64,000 nucleotides of DNA from Psychrobacter sp. NZS113 (GTDB taxonomy: Bacteria > Pseudomonadota > Gammaproteobacteria > Pseudomonadales > Moraxellaceae), in assembly GCF_015864825.1 (NCBI RefSeq), contig NZ_JADYWL010000006.1:62001-126000 (forward strand), in the 5' to 3' direction. This document shows positions 27,299 through 37,271 of the stretch, one piece after another. Position numbers and translations under genes: made by a program. The first letter of the stretch is position 1. Each line of letters starts with the position of its first letter. The notes beneath the pieces are model-generated. The model was not told the origin of the DNA and ran no database searches. It saw only the letters and a program-made list of their open reading frames with translations.

Positions 27299-27988
27299 AT
27301 GATTAGTCCTTCTAAGCCATATCTTATTGCACCATCGATACTCTCAGCTGATTTTGCACGTTTAGGCGAAGAAGTCGAAAAGGTATTAGAGTCGGGTGCC
27401 GATGTAATTCATTTTGATGTGATGGACAATCATTACGTACCCAATTTAACGTTTGGTAGTATGATTTGTAAGGCGCTGCGTGATTATGGCATTGATGCAC
27501 CTATCGATGTACATCTGATGGTATCTCCTGTTGATAGTATGATTGAGCAGTTTTTGGAAGCGGGTGCGAGTGTGATTACTTTCCATCCAGAGGCCAGTGG
27601 ACACATTGATCGTTCATTGCAGTTGATTAAAGATGGTGGTGCCGAATGTGGTCTGGTATTGAACCCAGCGACGCCATTACATTATTTAGACTATGTTATG
27701 GACAAAGTGGATCAAATTCTACTGATGAGTGTCAATCCTGGCTACGGTGGACAGTCATTTATTGAAGGTACTCTAGACAAGGTGCGCCAAGTTCGTCAGC
27801 GTATTATCACCAGTGGTCGAGACATTAGATTAGAAGTTGACGGTGGTGTCAAAGCCAGTAATATTCGTGCGATAGCTGAGGCGGGCGCTGATATGTTCGT
27901 TGCAGGTTCTGCGATATTTAACCAAGAAGACTATAAGGCTGCTATCGACGCCATGCGTGTAGAGCTCGCATTGGCCAACAACTGTTAA
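27299..27988 (+). CDS. rpe: Ribulose-phosphate 3-epimerase
   Basis: Interconverts ribulose-5-phosphate and xylulose-5-phosphate in the pentose phosphate pathway. TIM-barrel with [17 protein letters not shown], the metal-site segment [42 protein letters not shown] and [12 protein letters not shown]. 229 residues, normal. Own promoter is likely in the AT-rich spacer, which includes a short repeated TTAATACTTTA. Confidence 0.97.
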   Translation: MISPSKPYLIAPSILSADFARLGEEVEKVLESGADVIHFDVMDNHYVPNLTFGSMICKALRDYGIDAPIDVHLMVSPVDSMIEQFLEAGASVITFHPEASGHIDRSLQLIKDGGAECGLVLNPATPLHYLDYVMDKVDQILLMSVNPGYGGQSFIEGTLDKVRQVRQRIITSGRDIRLEVDGGVKASNIRAIAEAGADMFVAGSAIFNQEDYKAAIDAMRVELALANNC

Positions 27989-28128
27989 TAGTTGCTAATA
28001 GCTGTCAATAACTGCTATATCGTGTGATAGCGAAATTGACCTAATACTACTGGGTTAAGAAAGCTTTAAAATGTGCTGCATAACTTATAATGATGCCTAA
28101 CAGCAAGTTCCGTAAAGGTAGGTGAAAT

Positions 28129-28485
28129 ATGGACACAAAAAATTCAATCAACTCGTCAGTGTCACCTGAACCAGTGGCAAGGACAGCGCAGCAACGTAGC
28201 TTAGTTCCGAAAGGTATCACTATTGGCCTAGCGGTGTTTGCGCTCGTTCTCAGTCTAGCAGGTTATGGTTTTCGTTTAATGGTGGGCGATGATGTCGGAG
28301 AAGTAGTGCGCCATGCAGCGGTAATCGTACCTACCTTTGTGCTTGGCATTCCGCTATTCTTTTGGCTTGGCTCACGCTTGATCAATAAAGTTAAAGGTAT
28401 GCATATTGAGACGAGAAATGCGTTGACGCTAGGCTGGTTGACAGCCTGTGTGTCGATGCTATGGTTGATGGGCACTTATAGTTAA
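28129..28485 (+). CDS. Small membrane protein, unknown
   Basis: 118 residues: polar N-terminus to about residue 27, then hydrophobic segments at about 30-50, 64-83 and 98-115. Contains ERR-free loops with GDDVGEVVRHAAV and GSRLINKVKGMHIETRN. Not recognised. GTAGGTG lies ahead of the ATG. Followed after 120 bases by another small membrane protein, same strand. Confidence 0.65.
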   Translation: MDTKNSINSSVSPEPVARTAQQRSLVPKGITIGLAVFALVLSLAGYGFRLMVGDDVGEVVRHAAVIVPTFVLGIPLFFWLGSRLINKVKGMHIETRNALTLGWLTACVSMLWLMGTYS

Positions 28486-28605
28486 AGGCTTTAGCAGCAA
28501 GGACGATGCTACTTAATAAATGTAGCGTTATCATATTTTTACAAGCTATTTTCTATACACTTTTAATCATGAAGTCATGCTCTATAAGTATGACTGGGAT
28601 TTTAC

Positions 28606-28917
28606 ATGCGAATCATACCGGCCAGTATTGCCAACATTATTTATCCAAAAGATTTACCAAATGGTTTGTTTACGAGCTTAATTATAGCGTGTTTGCTATT
28701 GGGCTTGGCTTCGTTACGTAATGGCACGGATTTACAAGGTTGGCTAAATGTCATCGAAAACTGGCTACTTATGCTGTTGATACTGCCTACCGCGACTGCC
28801 ACCGTTGCACTACCGTTCAAATATCGTGATCGCACGCTTGAGCTAAAGCTAGTCTATTATCTTGGTATGTTCGTGGCCTTCTTATTTACGCTAGGAAAGC
28901 TGCGTTACTGGCATTAA
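28606..28917 (+). CDS. Small membrane protein, unknown
   Basis: 103 residues with three hydrophobic stretches (about 20-36, 48-67, 80-97) separated by short polar loops (LRNGTDLQGW, KYRDRTLELK). Not recognised. An overlapping frame from 28506 is a shadow. Ribosome site weak (GGGATTTTAC). Probably in the same transcription unit as the preceding gene. Confidence 0.55.
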   Translation: MRIIPASIANIIYPKDLPNGLFTSLIIACLLLGLASLRNGTDLQGWLNVIENWLLMLLILPTATATVALPFKYRDRTLELKLVYYLGMFVAFLFTLGKLRYWH

Positions 28918-29102
28918 TTTTATGAGTGATATTTCATTTAAGTAATCATCTATATAGAAGACTTATGTGACAGCCCTTGAATTTCAAGGTGAAAGCGTCC
29001 ATTGTATGAGTAAGACAGTTTTACCCGTATTACTGTAAAACGATAATGTGGCTATATGCGATTTTTTTGCCAGTATTGGACGGGATAATAAGGAGCAAAT
29101 TC

Positions 29103-29414
29103 ATGCCATACGATATCGATAACGATATAGAAGTAGATAACGAGAGTACCGATCAATTTGCAGGATTTGCTAAAGAAACCACGCTCGAGCTAGTAGAAGC
29201 TGACGATGGTAGGTTATTGTTACGTGATGCTGAGCAAGACGAAGCACCACTGATGACCATTGATTTTTCTGAAAAACTCAAAGAGCTGCTTGGTAGTGAT
29301 ACTCAAGCGATTGGTCAGCATATGATTCATGCAGCGATTCAGGTTATTATGCAAAAGCAGATGAGTCAATGGCATGCACATGTCTATGACAAAGAGCCAA
29401 CGCACTATAGCTGA
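29103..29414 (+). CDS. Hypothetical acidic protein, 103 residues
   Basis: Starts MPYDIDNDIEVDNESTDQF with AAGGAG at ten bases, a much better start than the ATG at 29046. Acidic, no membrane segment; the second half is helical (LKELLGSDTQAIGQHMIHAAIQVIM). Not recognised. It ends just before the terminator shared with rpmG. Confidence 0.7.
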   Translation: MPYDIDNDIEVDNESTDQFAGFAKETTLELVEADDGRLLLRDAEQDEAPLMTIDFSEKLKELLGSDTQAIGQHMIHAAIQVIMQKQMSQWHAHVYDKEPTHYS

Positions 29415-29459
29415 TAAGTGATTTGGCTAGTAGCCAATGACAGTTAATTAATCAAAACG

Positions 29460-29495
29460 AAAAAAAGGGTTTATCAATTGATAAACCCTTTTTTT
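29460..29495. terminator. Bidirectional intrinsic terminator between convergent genes
   Basis: Perfectly palindromic: A-run, GGGTTTATCAA / TTGATAAACCC, T-run. It serves the acidic hypothetical gene from the left and rpmB-rpmG from the right. Confidence 0.95.
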
Positions 29496-29524
29496 TCAGA
29501 TAACACCATTAATTAAAATGGTAA

Positions 29525-29680
29525 TTATTTGATTTTAGCTTCTTTAAAGATCACATGCTGGCGTACTTTTGGATCAAACTTTTTGATTTCCATTTTGCCA
29601 GGCATAGTGCGCTTGTTTTTAGTAGTGGTGTAGTAATACCCAGTACCAGCTGTTGATACTAACTTAATTTTATCTCTCAT
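29525..29680 (-). CDS. rpmG: 50S ribosomal protein L33
   Basis: Translated by eye: a 51-residue product starting [20 protein letters not shown], with [17 protein letters not shown] and ending KEAKIK. This is the gammaproteobacterial, Cys-free L33 type, consistent with a zinc-independent form. AGGAAAGC precedes the ATG. Second gene of rpmB-rpmG; terminator downstream. Confidence 0.96.
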   Translation of the reverse strand: MRDKIKLVSTAGTGYYYTTTKNKRTMPGKMEIKKFDPKVRQHVIFKEAKIK

Positions 29681-29813
29681 GATAGCTTTCCTGTAAATGA
29701 GGGGTCTTCAAACGATAGGTACGGATCTAAAATATTAAGTAGCTACATAAGATGTAGCAGAAAAGCAGCCCAACTGCTGAAAATTATCAACATATCAAGC
29801 TGCAAGTCTTAAC

Positions 29814-30050
29814 TTAAACTTTTTGACCTTGTGCGCGCATATCCGCTAACACTTTATCGATACCAAGTTTGTCAATAGTGCGCATACCTTTGGTAGACAC
29901 ACGTAGACGTACAAAACGATTTTCAGACTCTACCCAAAAACGATGGTGATGAAGGTTTGGTAGAAAGCGACGACGGGTTTTGTTGTTTGCGTGCGAAACA
30001 TTATTACCCACCATAGGGCGCTTTCCAGTCACTTGGCAAACTCGAGACAT
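29814..30050 (-). CDS. rpmB: 50S ribosomal protein L28
   Basis: 78 residues, starts [27 protein letters not shown], the invariant L28 N-terminus, and ends RAQGQKV. Zinc CxxC pairs of the C+ type are absent. AGGAG is at short spacing. First gene of the rpmB-rpmG pair, 133 bases ahead of rpmG. Confidence 0.97.
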   Translation of the reverse strand: MSRVCQVTGKRPMVGNNVSHANNKTRRRFLPNLHHHRFWVESENRFVRLRVSTKGMRTIDKLGIDKVLADMRAQGQKV

Positions 30051-30505
30051 GGCGAACTCCTAATCTATGAGGTATGAGTTTTTCTCATACCAGTCTGGGC
30101 AAGTTGCACGTTTTTGCGGCATGGACACAGCAAGCGGCAGCTTTGCACCAAACAAAACTATATGAATGTTGAGTTGATATTACTGTTATCTAAAGGCAAA
30201 TAACAAGCATACCAATTCAGAAAATTTTAAAGCCGACATTTATACCATAAAAGAGATGAATACTCAAATATTTTTATGATTATTGTTGGTTTAAAGGGTG
30301 GTTATTATACCCTGAAATGAGCGGTCTATGTTGTTGATTGTTTAATAGTAAAGATTAATTTTCACTTGAGGTTATTTTGTATCAGTTATTATAAAAAATC
30401 ATCAACTCAGTCAGCAAAGACTCGCAAAAAAGACTAAAATAGCCAGTTTCCTATGCTGCTAGCATTTGAACCTAGTAGCGAGTTTTATTTTTAATTGGGC
30501 TTACT
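30051..30505. other. Non-coding divergent spacer between rpmB and purU
   Basis: 455 AT-rich bases with no supportable ORF. It must contain the rpmB promoter (leftward) and the purU promoter (rightward). I see no riboswitch or repeat in it. Confidence 0.6.
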
Positions 30506-31438
30506 ATGTCAGACACTACAAAAACTGTTTCATCATCGAGTATACAGTCGAGTACCACTTCTACAAATACAGCAGCTCCAGTTGCTATCGATACCGCGAC
30601 ATTGCTGATTAAATGCAAAGATCAGGCAGGCATCGTACAAGCCGTATCTGAGTTTATACATCGCTATGGTGCCAATATCATTACTCTCGATCAGTATTCA
30701 ACTGCCCATGAAGGCGGTCAGTATTTTATGCGCCTAGAGTTTGCTTTAGCAGGACTGAGCGATATTATTGATAATTTTGAAGCCAGTTTTGGTCATACGG
30801 TAGCCAAGCGCCACAATATGGAGTGGCGACTACACAATAATGCGATTAAAACTAAGGTCGGCATTTTGGTGTCGAAGTTTGATCATGCATTATTAGATTT
30901 GTTATGGCGCCACCAGCGCGGTCTTCTTGATTGCGAGATTACCTCTGTCGTCAGCAACCATCTAGACCTGAGTCAATCGGTAGAAAACTTTGGTATTGCT
31001 TTCCATCATGTACCAGTGACTAAGAATAATAAAGCTGAAGCAGAAGAGCAGATTCATAAATTGATGGCAGGCAATGACTTGCTCGTATTGGCGCGTTATA
31101 TGCAGATATTATCGTCTGACTTTGTGAAGCGTTGGCCGATGCAAGTTATTAACATTCATCATTCATTCCTACCAGCCTTTGTGGGTGCAGACCCTTATCG
31201 TCAAGCCTATGATAAAGGCGTGAAGCTGATCGGTGCAACGGCGCATTATGTCACTGCTGAACTGGATCAAGGGCCTATTATAGAGCAAGATGTGCATCGT
31301 GTGACGCATCGTCAAGGTGTGACAGAACTGCGCGCTATTGGCCGTGATATCGAGCGTAATGTACTGGCGCGCGCTGTGAACTGGCATGTGCAAAATCGTG
31401 TGATTGTGGCAGGTAACAAGACCGTGGTTTTTAACTAA
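30506..31438 (+). CDS. purU: Formyltetrahydrofolate deformylase
   Basis: Hydrolyses 10-formyl-THF to formate and THF, feeding PurT. 310 residues: a Ser/Thr-rich leader of about 25, an ACT domain (LLIKCKDQAGIVQAVSEFIHRYGANI), then the formyltransferase-type catalytic domain with ARYMQILSSDFVKRWP, NIHHSFLPAFVGADPYRQAY and GATAHYVTAELDQGPIIEQD (catalytic Asn, His and Asp regions). The N-terminal extra ~20 residues are not typical. Stands alone, convergent with the ypjD-like gene. Confidence 0.95.
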   Translation: MSDTTKTVSSSSIQSSTTSTNTAAPVAIDTATLLIKCKDQAGIVQAVSEFIHRYGANIITLDQYSTAHEGGQYFMRLEFALAGLSDIIDNFEASFGHTVAKRHNMEWRLHNNAIKTKVGILVSKFDHALLDLLWRHQRGLLDCEITSVVSNHLDLSQSVENFGIAFHHVPVTKNNKAEAEEQIHKLMAGNDLLVLARYMQILSSDFVKRWPMQVINIHHSFLPAFVGADPYRQAYDKGVKLIGATAHYVTAELDQGPIIEQDVHRVTHRQGVTELRAIGRDIERNVLARAVNWHVQNRVIVAGNKTVVFN

Positions 31439-31528
31439 AAGAATCGAGTAGAAGACTTATCTCATACGATGGCAGTCGGCAGCACTAATTATTGCTGTCG
31501 ACCATGATGCCTTTGCTGATTTTAACTT

Positions 31529-32326
31529 TTATAGCAGCATCTCTAAAACAAACTTGCTACCGACAAAACCAATGGCCAGTAGGATAAAGGCATAAATGGT
31601 AATGTTGGCAGCACGTTTACCACGCCACCCTGCGCGCCAACTACCAAATAGTAGCGTGCCAAATAGCAACCATGAGAGCAGGCTAAAGACGGTCTTATGG
31701 ACAATGTGCTGCGCCATCAAGTCTTGTACATAGACAAAACCAATGCCTAGCGCAATACTGAGCAAGACAAAGCCCACCAAAAGCATATCGAATAATAAGC
31801 TTTCCATACTTTGTAGTGAGGGGAGTTTGTTGACCCAAAATCGATGAATCGTATGATGCTTTAGCTCGCGGATTTGTAGGCGTAAAAATAGCGCTTGCAC
31901 CGCTGCCATCAGCAGCACACAATAGGCGGCGAGAGAGAGCAATATATGAGCCTCAAGTCCGATACTGATATCAGTGATGGGCTGATAAGGAGCACGTCCA
32001 ACATAACCAATGGTCATGCCCATGAGTGCCGTTGGCGCTGCTAAGATGCCAAGGCTAATGATGGGGCGATAGAGACTAAAGAGCATATAGAAAAACAAGA
32101 AAAACAAACTAGTCAGGCTAATGGTATTAAATAGATTAAAATTTAAACCATAAAGGGTTACGACGTAGGGATAGAGCAGTACTGCGTGCGCGATCATGCC
32201 AGCCGTCAATAAACTCAAGCTGATGTCTTTGCGAATAGGTTTACTTCGAGTCAGCGCCCAACCGATGTAAATGCTGACTAAGATATAAGCTAGGCTAGCA
32301 AGTAAGAATGCAAGGTGCACAGACAT
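31529..32326 (-). CDS. ypjD: Cytochrome c assembly (CcsA/HemX-like) inner-membrane protein, YpjD type
   Basis: 265 residues, about eight hydrophobic segments. The HemX/YpjD-type middle part reads GLEAHILLSLAAYCVLLMAAVQA, and the last loops contain HKTVFSLLSWLLFGTLLFG, the His-containing helix of the CcsA/CcmC superfamily. The ATG at 32326 has GAGG five bases ahead; the upstream ATG at 32341 adds five residues. It is divergent from ffh, the same neighbour as in E. coli (ypjD-ffh). The exact role in this branch is unclear. Confidence 0.88.
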   Translation of the reverse strand: MSVHLAFLLASLAYILVSIYIGWALTRSKPIRKDISLSLLTAGMIAHAVLLYPYVVTLYGLNFNLFNTISLTSLFFLFFYMLFSLYRPIISLGILAAPTALMGMTIGYVGRAPYQPITDISIGLEAHILLSLAAYCVLLMAAVQALFLRLQIRELKHHTIHRFWVNKLPSLQSMESLLFDMLLVGFVLLSIALGIGFVYVQDLMAQHIVHKTVFSLLSWLLFGTLLFGSWRAGWRGKRAANITIYAFILLAIGFVGSKFVLEMLL

Positions 32327-32703
32327 AAAGCCTCGTCTCATACTGAGTGAAAATAGCCGCTCAGGTGAATGCTAAAGTGGTATTATTGGAATGATTAGAA
32401 TAATTATCCAATTTATCATAAAATGGCAGCCAATTGAGTACCATCTTGCGTATTCCTTATAAATGTTTAGCCAGAGTAAGTTAAATAGAATAATAGCCCT
32501 AAATGATATATTTAGGAGCGAACGATTTTGCAAAAACCCTATAAGTTTTGACCCTGCTTGATGCTATAGTATTGATAATACAATTTTTATAGGGCATTTT
32601 TAGAGGATGTGAGCCAATAGCTAATACCTCATAATGTACCCTAATATTATTTATAAGCCATTCAAATGGTTTAACCGAGAATTATTTTAACTGAGAGTTA
32701 TTT

Positions 32704-34254
32704 ATGTTTGATACCTTAACAGAACGCTTATCGTCGAGCCTGCGCAATATCGTGGGTACTGGACAGCTGACCGAAGACAACATCAAAGACACTATGCGTG
32801 AAGTGCGCATGGCGCTACTGGAAGCTGATGTGGCGTTACCTGTCACTCGCGACTTTGTTAAGCGTGTTAAAGAGCAAGCACTTGGTGCTGAAGTCCTAAA
32901 AGAGCTAGCGCCAGGACAAGCTTTTGTCAAAATCGTCCATGACGAACTGACTGAGATGATGGGCAGTGCCAATCAGCAGCTAGAGATGACGGGTAAGCCA
33001 CCTGTTGTTTATTTGCTTGCAGGGTTGCAAGGTGCAGGTAAAACCACTACCGCTGGTAAGTTGGCTAAGTTTTTACAAGAGCGTCATAAGAAAAAAGTCA
33101 TGTTGGTTTCAGCTGACGTCTATCGGCCAGCCGCCATCAAGCAGCTTGAGCAAGTAGCAGGTCAGGTTAACGCCAAATTTGTGAATTCAAGCGCTGACGA
33201 AAACCCAATCGATATTGCGCTGCGTGCTATCGAAGAAGCTAAAATCCAATATCAAGATATTTTGATTATCGATACTGCTGGTCGTCTACATATTGATGAC
33301 ACGATGATGGATGAAATTAAGGCGCTAACAGCTGCCGTCAATCCATCTGAGACACTGTTTGTCGTTGATGCGATGACAGGTCAAGATGCTGCAAATACCG
33401 CCAAAGCCTTCAATGATGCGTTGCCGTTGACGGGTGTTATTCTGACCAAAACGGATGGTGATGCACGCGGTGGTGCGGCACTTTCTGTACGTGCGATCAC
33501 AGGTAAGCCGATTAAGTTTTTAGGTCGCGGTGAGAAGTTAGATGAGTTAGAACTGTTCCACCCTGAACGTATTGCTCAGCGTATTCTTGGTATGGGTGAT
33601 GTACTGAGTTTGGTGGAAGAAGTCGAGCAAAAAATCGACCGTGATAAAGCCGAAAAAATGGCGAAAAAGATGCAAAAGGGCGGCGAGTTCGACCTTGAGG
33701 ATCTCTTGACGCAGTTCCAGCAAATGAAAAGTATGGGCGGCATGGCAGGATTTTTAGATAAGATGCCAGGCATGGGCGGCTCTGACATGCAAAAAGCAGT
33801 CGAAGATGCCAAGCCAGAAGAAAAAGTGCGTGAAATGGAAGCGTTAATCAATTCTATGACACCATTTGAGCGTAAAAATCCCGATAAGATTAACCCAAGC
33901 CGTAAGCGCCGTATTGCTGCGGGCTCTGGTCGCGAGATTCAAGATGTCAATCGCTTGCTCAAGCAACATAAGCAAATGGCAAAAATGATGAAAATGATCT
34001 CCAAGCCTGAAGGCATCAGTAAAATGATGAAATCTATGCAAGGACTGATGGGCGGCGGCGGAGCAGGTGGCGGCGGCGGTGGCCCACTATTCGGTGGCGG
34101 TGGTCAGCAAAGCGGCGCAAAGGATGTGAATCCAGAGCAAATGGCAAAACAGATGGGTCTTGATCCAAATAATATGCCGAGCACCGAAGAGATGCAAAAG
34201 CAGATGCAGGAAATGCAGAATCAAGCGCCGAAAAAGTTTAAAACGCGCTTTTAA
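32704..34254 (+). CDS. ffh: Signal recognition particle protein Ffh
   Basis: GTPase that binds 4.5S RNA and signal sequences to target proteins to the membrane. 516 residues: N domain, then G domain with LLAGLQGAGKTTTAGKLA, VSADVYRPAA, IIDTAGRLH, TKTDGDARGG. The Met-rich M domain carries PSRKRRIAAGSGREIQDVNRLLKQ (RNA binding) and many MMK/MQ residues. An unusual Gly-rich linker (GGGGAGGGGGG) lies near 455-475. The 377-base spacer upstream carries divergent promoters; a family 1 repeat starts four bases after the stop. Confidence 0.97.
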   Translation: MFDTLTERLSSSLRNIVGTGQLTEDNIKDTMREVRMALLEADVALPVTRDFVKRVKEQALGAEVLKELAPGQAFVKIVHDELTEMMGSANQQLEMTGKPPVVYLLAGLQGAGKTTTAGKLAKFLQERHKKKVMLVSADVYRPAAIKQLEQVAGQVNAKFVNSSADENPIDIALRAIEEAKIQYQDILIIDTAGRLHIDDTMMDEIKALTAAVNPSETLFVVDAMTGQDAANTAKAFNDALPLTGVILTKTDGDARGGAALSVRAITGKPIKFLGRGEKLDELELFHPERIAQRILGMGDVLSLVEEVEQKIDRDKAEKMAKKMQKGGEFDLEDLLTQFQQMKSMGGMAGFLDKMPGMGGSDMQKAVEDAKPEEKVREMEALINSMTPFERKNPDKINPSRKRRIAAGSGREIQDVNRLLKQHKQMAKMMKMISKPEGISKMMKSMQGLMGGGGAGGGGGGPLFGGGGQQSGAKDVNPEQMAKQMGLDPNNMPSTEEMQKQMQEMQNQAPKKFKTRF

Positions 34255-34258
34255 ACAA

Positions 34259-34365
34259 TATAGTCAATCCTTTATAAAAGAGCTACAGCGTTAACCTCGC
34301 TTGAGGTATCACATATACATCTGTACTCGGTTGCCTTGTATCTCTTTTAAACTGAATCAACTATA
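34259..34365 (+). repeat. Family 1 TIR repeat, copy D (complete)
   Basis: 107 bases from TATAGTCAATCC to GAATCAACTATA; contains TATAAAAGAG, GCGTTAACCTCGCTTGA and ACTCGGTTGCCTTGTATCTC. Its ends are imperfect inverted repeats of about 22 bases. It sits between the ffh stop and the terminator, so it is transcribed with ffh. Confidence 0.88.
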
Positions 34366-34396
34366 GCTGACTGTACTGTCTATGACTTTCTGATGG

Positions 34397-34433
34397 AAAC
34401 CTCAAAACTGATATGGTTTTGAGGTTTTTTCTT
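34397..34433 (+). terminator. Intrinsic terminator downstream of ffh
   Basis: Stem AAACCTCAAAAC / GTTTTGAGGTTT with a 7-base loop and T-run. It follows the family 1 repeat. Confidence 0.9.
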
Positions 34434-34601
34434 TTTCTTTAATTCAATTCAGCGCTCATGGATAAAGTATGGAAAACGCAGAAAGTAATAAAATTCGTCA
34501 GCCCTAAATGCTATGATAGGCGCTATTTTATGAAGCTAGCACGCTTTTATAATATTCAGTTATCAAGTTACTTTAAAATGCCCAGACTATAAGCCGAGGT
34601 T

Positions 34602-35297
34602 ATGATGTTTTTAGCAATGGATACCGTGTTTGATCAGTGCTCAATCGCAATTTTGGATTCGAATGGTCAGGTGCTATCGAGTCATACCGAGACTGGTAAA
34701 CGTCAGCAGACTCAGCAGATTTTGCCAATGATTGATGCGGCCTTATATGAAGCGCAGTTAAAGCTTGTTGATATACAGGCATTAACATTCAATCGAGGTC
34801 CTGGTGCATTTAGTGGTATTAGAATCAATACAGCAGTGGTGCAAGCGCTATCTGTGGCACATGACATCCCTTGCGTAGGCGTATCTAGCTTGCAAGCAAT
34901 TGCACAGTGTGCGTATCAGCAGTATGGTCTGACACAAGTATATAGCGCGCTTGATGCCCGTATGCAGCAAGTGTATTTTGGGCAGTATGCAGTAATCGAT
35001 AGTGAAGCAGCCATTATGCAGCCAGTGCTGATTGCTGATAGTGATAGCACTGAGCAGCTATTAGATTATGACAGTCAGACTATGCTCGATATAGCCATTG
35101 TTGGTAATGGCTCAGGTCTATTAACATTGCACGATAATCAGATTTTTCATGAAGACGTGTCGCCGGATGCAGTAGTTATCGGTCAGCTCGGTATCGCCCA
35201 GTTTATAGCGGTAGGTGGGACCGAAGCATCACAAGCTTTACCGAAATACTTACGTAACCAAGCTTGGAAAACCCTTAAAGAGCAAGGTAAAGCGTAG
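34602..35297 (+). CDS. tsaB: tRNA threonylcarbamoyladenosine biosynthesis protein TsaB
   Basis: Actin-like ASKHA partner of TsaD in t6A37 tRNA modification. MFLAMDTVFDQCSIAILD, the QQTQQILPMI helix, RGPGAFSGIRINTAVVQAL and YSALDARMQQVYFGQY are family hallmarks. 231 residues, normal. GAGGTT precedes ATGATG; either Met could start. uppP follows 90 bases later on the same strand. Confidence 0.94.
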   Translation: MMFLAMDTVFDQCSIAILDSNGQVLSSHTETGKRQQTQQILPMIDAALYEAQLKLVDIQALTFNRGPGAFSGIRINTAVVQALSVAHDIPCVGVSSLQAIAQCAYQQYGLTQVYSALDARMQQVYFGQYAVIDSEAAIMQPVLIADSDSTEQLLDYDSQTMLDIAIVGNGSGLLTLHDNQIFHEDVSPDAVVIGQLGIAQFIAVGGTEASQALPKYLRNQAWKTLKEQGKA

Positions 35298-35386
35298 TCA
35301 ATCCCTATTATTTTTAACGCTATGTAAAATATAACAACACACTAAAAACTGTACGAACCAATAGGTCTGTATCTAGGAAAGCCACC

Positions 35387-36229
35387 GTGGATATCATTTT
35401 ATTAATTCAAGCTGTCATCATGGGTATCGTTGAAGGTATCACTGAGTTTTTACCCATTTCTAGCACTGGCTACCTAATTTTATCAGCAGATGTGATGGGA
35501 TTTTGGACCAAAGAAAAGGTCGACTTGTTTGTCGTCGTTGTGCAGCTAGGTGCTATCTTGGCCGTTATCTATGACTATTGGGGCAGACTATGGCAAGCGC
35601 TTATGGGCTTGCTAACGGGTAAAGCAGAAGGCATGACCAATCCAAGACAGCTGGGACTTAGCCTAATTGTCGCCACCATTCCTGTGATGATCGTTGGCTT
35701 TACCTTTGCCGATGAAATAAAAGCCTATTTATTCAATCCTATCGTCGTTGCGATTATGCTCATCATCGGCGGTCTGCTGATATTTTATGTAGAAAAACGC
35801 CCTAAGACGGTCATTGCAGAAGAAGCAGAAGACGTCAGTCTAAAAACTGCGCTGATGATTGGTTTGCTTCAATGTTTAGCTCTCATACCAGGTACGTCAC
35901 GCTCAGGTGCGACTATTATTGGTGCGCTATGGCTTGGTGTCTCGCGCAAAGCGTCAGCAGAGTTTTCATTCTTTTTAGGTATTCCAGTTATCGTAGGCGC
36001 GGCACTATTAGATTTAATCAAACATGGTGACGTATTGACCAATAGTGAAGACTGGCTAGTATTGGGCGTTGGCACAGTCGTATCATTTATCGTTGCTTTA
36101 CTCTGCATTCGCTTGCTAGTAGCATGGGTGAGCCGTCGTGACTTTACGATCTTTGCTTGGTTGCGCATTATCACTGGTATCATTGTATTGGTCGCCGCTT
36201 GGGGCTTTGGTTATCAAATGGCAGGTTAA
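35387..36229 (+). CDS. uppP: Undecaprenyl-diphosphatase UppP (BacA)
   Basis: Recycles undecaprenyl diphosphate to the monophosphate for cell-wall lipid carriers; overexpression in relatives gives bacitracin resistance. Catalytic motifs GIVEGITEFLPISSTGYL near residue 14-31 and LIPGTSRSGATIIGAL near 167, with about eight transmembrane segments. 280 residues. The start codon is GTG, with AGGAAA nine bases upstream. Likely cotranscribed with tsaB and rsmJ. Confidence 0.96.
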   Translation: MDIILLIQAVIMGIVEGITEFLPISSTGYLILSADVMGFWTKEKVDLFVVVVQLGAILAVIYDYWGRLWQALMGLLTGKAEGMTNPRQLGLSLIVATIPVMIVGFTFADEIKAYLFNPIVVAIMLIIGGLLIFYVEKRPKTVIAEEAEDVSLKTALMIGLLQCLALIPGTSRSGATIIGALWLGVSRKASAEFSFFLGIPVIVGAALLDLIKHGDVLTNSEDWLVLGVGTVVSFIVALLCIRLLVAWVSRRDFTIFAWLRIITGIIVLVAAWGFGYQMAG

Positions 36230-36278
36230 GCCCTCACGATGATTGATGGCTTTATAAGTAGTAAAAAAGAGAGTAGTC

Positions 36279-37178
36279 ATGAGCAGTTTGCAACAAGCTT
36301 CTAAACAGGCTAATGCCTTTATGCAGTGCCAGTTACTCTATGTGAGTGAGTCGCAACAAGACCAAGTGGATAGCTTGCAAGTATTGATAGAGCAGCACCG
36401 ATTACCAATCGAATTAAAAGCTGAGTTGTCTGTCGATAAGTTGACGCAAAAACGTCGTCAGCAATTAAGCCAAATAGCCATTCAACCTATTTTGTTATTG
36501 GACGATAAAAATAAACTATCATGGCTTAGTGATGGATTGAGTGTCGCACCAGAGTGGGACAAACTGCAACGTCGTGTGGTGAGTGCAGGACGTAAGTCTG
36601 AATTGCTATTACAAGCTGCCAAACTCACATCGGATAGCTGCATCATTGATGCGACGGCGGGTTTTGGGCATGATAGCTTGATATTGGGCAGTACGGGCGC
36701 CCAAGTCATCATGCTTGAGCAGCAGCCATTGATGGCATTGCTATTATTGGTAGAGCAGCAGCGCATGAGTGCATTGCCGAATTGGCAAAAGCTGATGTCG
36801 CGTCTACAGATTATAAATACGGATGCGCTTAGTTATTTTGAAAGACTAGAAGCTGATTCAGATACTAGTGAGAGTAACGTCATCGATGTTGTCTATCTGG
36901 ATCCTATGTTTCCAGAGGATAGCTATCAAGATAGCAAGACAGGCAAGGGTGCTAAAGTTGGTAAGCACATGCAGGCATTGCATCAATTGGCAAGCCCTCC
37001 AACATTGGACGAAGAATGCCAGCTGTTAATATCCGCAAAAGCGGTTGTCAGTAAGTATGAGCAGCAATCTGGGCGCGTTATCGTAAAACGATCTCAGCAT
37101 GCGCCATTGTTAGCAAGCCAACAACCTAATGAAAGCTGGCATAATGAAGCAGTACGTTTTGATGGTTATTTTGTTTAG
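36279..37178 (+). CDS. rsmJ: 16S rRNA (guanine1516-N2)-methyltransferase RsmJ
   Basis: SAM-dependent methyltransferase of the small-subunit rRNA. SAM motif CIIDATAGFGHDSLILGSTGA near 125, VIMLEQQPLMALLL, catalytic-type VVYLDPMFPEDSYQDS near 208, and GKGAKVGKHMQALHQL; the order and spacing match RsmJ/YhiQ. 299 residues, about 40 longer than the E. coli protein. GAGAGTAG lies before the ATG. Followed by a stem-loop at 37186-37223. Confidence 0.92.
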   Translation: MSSLQQASKQANAFMQCQLLYVSESQQDQVDSLQVLIEQHRLPIELKAELSVDKLTQKRRQQLSQIAIQPILLLDDKNKLSWLSDGLSVAPEWDKLQRRVVSAGRKSELLLQAAKLTSDSCIIDATAGFGHDSLILGSTGAQVIMLEQQPLMALLLLVEQQRMSALPNWQKLMSRLQIINTDALSYFERLEADSDTSESNVIDVVYLDPMFPEDSYQDSKTGKGAKVGKHMQALHQLASPPTLDEECQLLISAKAVVSKYEQQSGRVIVKRSQHAPLLASQQPNESWHNEAVRFDGYFV

Positions 37179-37185
37179 AACGCTT

Positions 37186-37223
37186 TAACTAGGGTATTTA
37201 GTGATGAGGATGCGCCCTAGTTA
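37186..37223 (+). repeat. Stem-loop with 9-base arms after rsmJ
   Basis: Arms TAACTAGGG (37186-37194) and CCCTAGTTA (37215-37223) with a 20-base loop, starting seven bases after the rsmJ stop. No T-run follows, so it is a weak terminator candidate at best; it may instead be an mRNA 3'-end hairpin. Confidence 0.5.
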
Positions 37224-37271
37224 GCAGGTTTATAATCATTAAGTTTAAAAAAATGGATTTAGGAGCAAGGA